From contig JAQGDQ010001868.1 in assembly GCA_030141605.1 (NCBI GenBank), positions 1 to 22,993 on the forward strand: a DNA stretch of 22,993 nucleotides, read 5' to 3'. The notes below the pieces were generated by a model, which saw only the letters and a program-made list of their open reading frames with translations, searched no databases and was not told the DNA's origin. Source of the DNA: Tubiluchus corallicola (lineage: Eukaryota; Priapulida; Priapulimorpha; Priapulimorphida; Tubiluchidae). This document shows positions 18,447 through 22,993 of the stretch, piece after piece (position 1 is the first letter of the stretch; each line of letters begins with the position of its first letter). A program made the position numbers and the translations under genes.

Positions 18447-18961
18447 CTGTTGTAGTTTGTGGTCATAGAACGACTAAAGTATGGTTCAGACTTCATCTAA
18501 CGGGCCATAGTTGAATAAAGTGAGATCTAGACTAGCAGATTATTGGAATAATTACTATGGTAAACATTATGGTAGCTACTTTAAACGATTTATAGTAATT
18601 GCTCGAAAGAAATATGTAAGATTTGTGATGTTTTATAATGAACAGGAATTTGTTTGTAGGTATGACAGGTAAATTAAAAAATAATTTGATGTTTCATTTA
18701 CAAGTACTCCTAAGTATGTAATCATTATACCTTGCCAATCTGACAGTGATAGTAAACGTGTGGTATATAACACTGTAAACCCTAAATAGCAGTTTGCAAT
18801 ATCTATGGTAATGGCATTCAAGTGGGTTATATAAATTTATGAAGTGAGTAGTGACTACATATTCAGGTTCATCAACACCTTTATCATTAGCAATGCCAAC
18901 AGAAATCGCAAAAATATCCAAAACAAATAATAATAAGAGCAAGTCTGTATAAATCTGTTAC
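18447..18961. other. Intron-like, no gene seen
   Basis: AT-rich sequence downstream (- strand) of the exostosin exon. The - strand frames at 18633-18821 and 18694-18942 are hydrophobic and unremarkable. It is probably intron of the exostosin gene, or neutral sequence. Confidence 0.45.
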
Positions 18962-19090
18962 CTTCACAGGTGGACTTCGTGTGTAGTGAGACACTAAAAA
19001 ATTGAATGCAATGTCGTCGCAATTCATTGTTTCATCAACCACTTGCCTAATTACAGCTGGCATGTTGTTGCTGTATATTTCCAAGTAGTC
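18962..19090 (-). CDS. EXT/EXTL-like: Exon of an exostosin-family (GT64) glycosyltransferase
   Basis: On the - strand TTATTACAG precedes GACTAC at 19090, and GTGAAG is followed by the donor GTAACA at 18961. The exon is 129 bases, 43 codons, phase 0 at both ends. It reads [36 protein letters not shown] and SPPVK. This is the C-terminal GT64 block (family N-C-E-D-I-x-M-N-F-L-V, then P-P-I-K-V-T) shared by EXT1, EXT2, EXTL2 and EXTL3, Golgi/ER enzymes that build heparan sulfate. The wording is nearest to EXTL3 and EXT2 as I recall them. There is no stop or frameshift, so it looks like a live gene. Flanking exons, including the one with F-F-H-K, were not found within the window. An isolated exon copy cannot be excluded. 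Confidence 0.85.
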
Positions 19091-20451
19091 CTGTAATAAT
19101 GTTTTTTGTGACAAATAAGTACTATCAGATCCTAACAAAAATATCATGTAAATATAGTTGCTATCCAGTCAAGAAAACTTGATGCCTGAACATTTAGCCT
19201 GATGAGTCATACCTTTGAAATGTAAACATAGACCGTCCCGCGGCAGTTCCAACTGCCATTTCGCACGACTGTTGATCGCAATGATCTTAGGTTAATTCAC
19301 TATTTTGACTTGCACGATTTAGCGGCTTTATTTTTTTATAAACTCGCGCGTTTCGCTTTGGATTGCATCGAAACACTTCAAATTTAGTGTCGCATAGACT
19401 CTTGTGAAAAACGAAAAATCCAGGAAGAAAGCGGAAGTGACATCACGCTAGGAACGACACAGTGTATGTGTGACTTTTGCTGTATTTACATGCGGGCAAA
19501 TGAAGCGATACGCTGACAGTGAAGAGACTGGGGCACTCGCGTTTTGGTATATTAGCGTTAAGCTCAAATAACACGTTTGTCCACACTTACATCTTTTTTT
19601 ATACATGAAAAAATATTTATAGCGAATTACAACGTGCAAAAGTTTTAGCGTGACGTCACTGCTATTTTATGCTGCGCTGCCTTCTTGTTCATTTTCTGAC
19701 CTCTTCTGTTTTAAAGCTGTCTCACTGCCAAGGTATATTTTGCCGAATGTCCCGTTCAGACAATGCTTCTGACAGACAGTTTAGCATATAAAATTGTAAA
19801 AATAACAGTAGATTCTTAGGTATGACCGAAGAGAAAAGAACTAGAACATAAGACAATAATGACAGATGGTTTTGTTTCCTGTACTTTGCCAAGGCTTTTA
19901 ACCTGTGCAGACCGGGTATACTGTTTAACTTAATGGGAGGTTTAAAAGTAAAAGAAAACTGAAAACTAAGAAGAAATGACTTTCAGACAACATTTTTAAC
20001 TCATTAAAATTGCGCTCTCTACTTACTTGGGAAAACCTTCGTGGCATTTTTTTCGAATGTGCAAATGAGGTTTCAGAGAAAAGAGCTTTAAATATTTAAG
20101 TAAACATATTCTCGTTGTCTATAGTTTGACTGCTGATCGACGTGCATATAAGTTTGATGCAGTCGAGCACCTTTATTCTAAGTGTCACTGCCCACGCTTC
20201 ATTTTTCACCATGCCAGGATAGATCGGCGTTTCTTTTTGTGGCAAAAGGAAAAAATGTTCTATCCTCATCACGGTCGCGTTTTGTGCCATTTCTATGTTA
20301 GGTAACGTGTAAAAAATCAGGAGAAATATGCCAAAATGTGAACAAAGGGAGGTCCCGTTAAACTGGTCGTATTGAAATGTCTTACTGTTAACCTTGGCTA
20401 AATATAGTTTCATGGCATTGAGTTACAAAGGTTAATTATTACACCACTTAC
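19091..20451. other. Mostly intron or intergenic; CRE palindrome
   Basis: No exon could be recognised. A full TGACGTCA palindrome lies at 19651-19658, and GCGGAAGTGACATCACG at about 19431-19447 resembles an Ets site beside a half CRE. Several CpG-containing patches lie at 19230-19680. These could mark a promoter, but no transcript start can be shown. The 105-codon - strand frame at 20096-20413 has no recognisable domain. Confidence 0.35.
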
Positions 20452-20576
20452 TGTGCATCTAACCCGAAATACTGCCTAGCAGCTTGATCTAATTCGCGGG
20501 AGTACTCGACACACCTATTGTTCATGCAGCCTACACGTTTAAATACTGATACAGTAACATCATAGTGCTCTGCATA
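20452..20576 (-). CDS. Candidate exon of unidentified gene
   Basis: On the - strand ACACAG precedes TATGCAGAGCAC at 20576, and ...GATGCACA is followed by GTAAGT at 20451. The open stretch between a TAA four codons upstream and the TAA at the donor reads YAEHYDVTVSVFKRVGCMNN, then RCVEYSRELDQ and AARQYFGLDA. The Cys/Arg/Glu-rich composition is unlike the AT-rich surroundings, and only one AG falls between the upstream stop and the coding stretch. The 125-base length gives a 0-to-2 phase. The upstream polypyrimidine tract is poor. It could belong to the same - strand gene as the exostosin exon or to another; no family is recognised. Confidence 0.4.
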
Positions 20577-20924
20577 CTGTGTTTGTTACTATAAATTTGC
20601 TGCTCCTTTCAGGTTTGTAAAGTAAAAACTGGTTCTTATAAGCTTATTTGATATTAGTAAAGAAATACTATTTAGTAAGAAACGTTTTTATGGATAAATC
20701 ATTACTCGCGATAACCATTCTGTTCAGTGTTCACAGTGGCATACTTGCTGGGGAAACTGGCTGTCTACTGTACTGCTGCTGTTAATTGCCTCTTCCAAAC
20801 GTGAAGTCACAGCACTGAGTATCATACCGGGCGATAATATTTGTGACAGAACCAACGGTTCTTTATTTATGTTACCATATCACATAAAAGCGGACATCAA
20901 AACTGTTTTAAAAATTAGGCCAAG
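20577..20924. other. No gene seen
   Basis: Single-copy-looking sequence between the candidate exon and the GCCAAG minisatellite. No reading frame or repeat of note. Confidence 0.4.
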
Positions 20925-21345
20925 CCGCCAAGAAGGACAAGAATGCCAAGCTGCCAAGTGCCAAGAATGCCAAGCCACCATGTATGCCAAGCCGCCACGA
21001 AAGCCAAGCTGCCAAGAATGCCAAGCCACCATGTATGCCAAGCCGCCACGAAAGCCAAGCTGCCAAGAATGCCAAGCCACCATGTATGCCAAGCCGCCAC
21101 GAAGGCCAAGCTGCCAAGAATGCCGAGCCACCATGTATGCCAAGCCGCCATGAAGGCCAGGCTGCCAAGAATGCCATTCGGCCAAGAATGCCAAGCTGCC
21201 ACGCCGCCAAGAATGCCAAGCTGCCACGCCGCCAAGAATGCCAAGCTGCCACGCCGCCAAGAATGCCAAGCTGCCATGCCGCCAAGAATGCCAAGCCGCC
21301 AAGAATGCCAAGCCACCAAGAATGCCAAGAACGTCAAGATTGATT
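20925..21345 (+). repeat. GC-rich GCCAAG minisatellite (51-bp then 25-bp units)
   Basis: Two tandem registers are built from GCCAAGAATGCCAAG. A 51-bp unit with ACCATGTATGCCAAGCCGCC has TGTATG at 20981, 21032, 21083 and 21134. A 25-bp unit has GCCAAGAATG at 21181, 21206, 21231, 21256 and 21281, then a 17-bp step. Frames on both strands stay open, giving Trp-rich - strand readings up to 187 codons. This is expected of a stop-free repeat and not evidence of a gene, since all three - frames are open over the same bases. Confidence 0.95.
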
Positions 21346-22221
21346 GACAGACAGACGAATTGGGTGACAAGCAATACAGACTTGTTATAGGAATGTTTTT
21401 TTTTATTTTCTTCCACATATATACATTTTCTTCCACACTCTGATTTCGATGTTGTGATAATGTTTCACACCATTTCACAGGAAGTGTAAGCTAATACTGT
21501 ATCAGAATAATGAACTGACTGAGTGACTGACTAATTAACTACCTTAACTGCCTATCTCACTAACATATTCGATTACAAAAAGTGCAGATTTGTATAGAGT
21601 AGTGTACCCATTGCTAAAACTATAGATTGTTTATTTGCACTGATTAAACAATTATCACAATTAATATCATTGAAAATTTTACAGATTTTATTTAACTGCA
21701 CCATTAAAAGGAAAACTTGTCAAATATAAATCAATATATTTAAATTAAACAACAAAATTATATGAAGTTTCAAACAGCCGTTGCGGTAAGGTAAATGAGA
21801 TGACGTATTACCAAATTACAACAGGACTCCCTAACTGTATATAATATGTAAGTTTTGAGTCTAAACCTCACTCCTCATATGTGTGATGAAAATTGCTATT
21901 GCGAGAACTGTCTCACTGATAACGGATATAACTGCTAACGCTCTTATCTAGCTGGACCACAGGGATATGTCGAGCTCATTTCACAACATATCATTCTTAG
22001 AACGCCAATGAGTTAGTTATTCAGGCGGGATGGATAACTTTCCTGTTTTCTATTGGGTACGGCATTTTTTTTCGCCTTGAGATATAGACAAAGATTTCTT
22101 TGAGAAATGTATTGTTGTGTGTGAACAAAGTAGAAACTTCTAATTATATTTTTTGGGACTAGTGTGACACAAATAATACACCTTGTATGCAGTGATGTAC
22201 GATAATATCATAGCAAAGATA
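21346..22221. other. No gene seen
   Basis: AT-rich sequence with no recognisable gene, RNA or repeat on either strand. Confidence 0.45.
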
Positions 22222-22371
22222 TATTTTCTCTGAAATACTGCAATTAGTTTAGTATTTTCTCTGAAATACTGCAATTAGTTTAGTATTTTCTCTGAAATAC
22301 TGCAATTAGTTTAGTATTTTCTCTGAAATACTGCAATTAGTTTAGTATTTTCTCTGAAATACTGCAATTAC
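22222..22371 (+). repeat. 31-bp tandem repeat, five copies, each a hairpin
   Basis: Copies start at 22222, 22253, 22284, 22315 and 22346 and are essentially identical. Each contains AGTATTT-TCTCTG-AAATACT, a perfect 7-bp inverted repeat round a 6-base loop (the first copy has a 5-bp stem), followed by GCAATTAGTTT. The uniformity suggests recent expansion. Confidence 0.95.
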
Positions 22372-22993
22372 AACTCCCTTCATTAAGTAGGTCTAATCAC
22401 AAAACATTAATTTATAAAATTCATTATTTCAGCTATGTTTATCGTGATACTTTATAATCTAGTACGCTTCTCACATAATCATATATTAGTCGCTCTTTTG
22501 CTTCTTCATATGTTCGTTCGTCCTTTTGATTAATCTATTCACTCATTCGTTCCTTGCCTTGTTCCTTTGTATGTTCACTTCTTCCTTCTTTGCTTCCTCC
22601 ACTTAATTTTGCTTAAAACACTGCTTAGGAGAATAACTGTTTTCGGTGTGCAATAGTGTGTAAATGTAGAATAGTTGATTTTAGATGGTAAGAATACTGC
22701 TATACATTTATGCAGCAATAAGTGTGTGCCTTCTTAGAAGAATTAATGATCAGTAATAAATTAGTTCAGATTATCTTGCTTCTAGTTAATATATAAATGT
22801 GTGAGACAGTGTATAAAAGTAAATATTCAGGTGGAGTAAGAAGAAAAAAACATGGTAGCCACAGCAATTTGCCCTGCAATATAATAAAAAAATGATGCTG
22901 CATAGGTTTTCTTTTTTTCACTTATATCTTTCTGTGGTAGGAACCAAAGGAAAGTACGTGTTACATGAAAAATACCAGCAACTGCTAGATTTA
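22372..22993. other. No gene seen; pyrimidine-rich patch
   Basis: It contains a degenerate CATTCGTTCCTT-like pyrimidine tract at about 22490-22605. The remainder is AT-rich without recognisable features to the window end. Confidence 0.45.

Noticed and set aside
20880-21478. Trp-rich - strand frames of 128-187 codons
   Set aside because: All three - frames and several + frames are open over the same GCCAAG repeat, the mark of a stop-free repeat rather than a gene.

Overview
The window is eukaryotic, almost certainly from an invertebrate animal. It is AT-rich, mostly non-coding and packed with satellites and decayed retrotransposons. The only host-type coding pieces are animal ones: a clear exostosin (GT64) exon with splice sites and a piece of glycogenin. 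No bacterial operon, rRNA, tRNA or CRISPR array was seen. The phylum cannot be fixed from the sequence; a mollusc-, annelid- or cnidarian-like genome would fit.

Positions 1-9545 form one composite repeat structure. A 20-bp minisatellite (unit AATGAGTGTGGTTGTCAGAA and variants) fills 1-1360 and 5684-7870 on the + strand and 3094-3510 on the - strand. A long inverted repeat (1361-3093 against 7871-9545) is arranged so that its inner ends abut oppositely oriented minisatellite blocks. Its outer ~1 kb matches with no mismatch found by eye, while its inner ~0.6 kb is clearly diverged. Between the arms (3511-5683) lie a broken reading frame with a SAP-like segment and a charged coiled-coil segment, then a broken fragment of glycogenin that stops at its catalytic DxD site, then a 23-bp satellite of about 31 copies. 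The whole looks like a foldback-type or composite non-autonomous mobile or amplified unit that took up host gene sequence. No transposase was recognised.

Positions 9546-17960 are a retrotransposon graveyard. On the + strand there are three non-LTR remnants: endonuclease end plus RT at 9721-10612; RT C-terminal half with 3' UTR and tail at 12960-14437; linker plus RT start at 15187-15545. On the - strand there is a decayed Ty3/Gypsy-like gag-protease (17536 down to 15849), with a tRNA-Leu-type primer-binding site and LTR end near 17927-17956. All are broken by stops and frameshifts.

Positions 18000-20600 hold the only plausible live host gene material, all on the - strand: a 43-codon exostosin-family exon (18962-19090), an unidentified candidate exon (20452-20576) and a weak candidate mini-exon (18390-18446). 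Positions 20925-21345 are a GC-rich GCCAAG-type minisatellite whose long Trp-rich reading frames are artefacts. Positions 22222-22371 hold five 31-bp copies of a hairpin-forming repeat. The rest is AT-rich sequence in which I see nothing.
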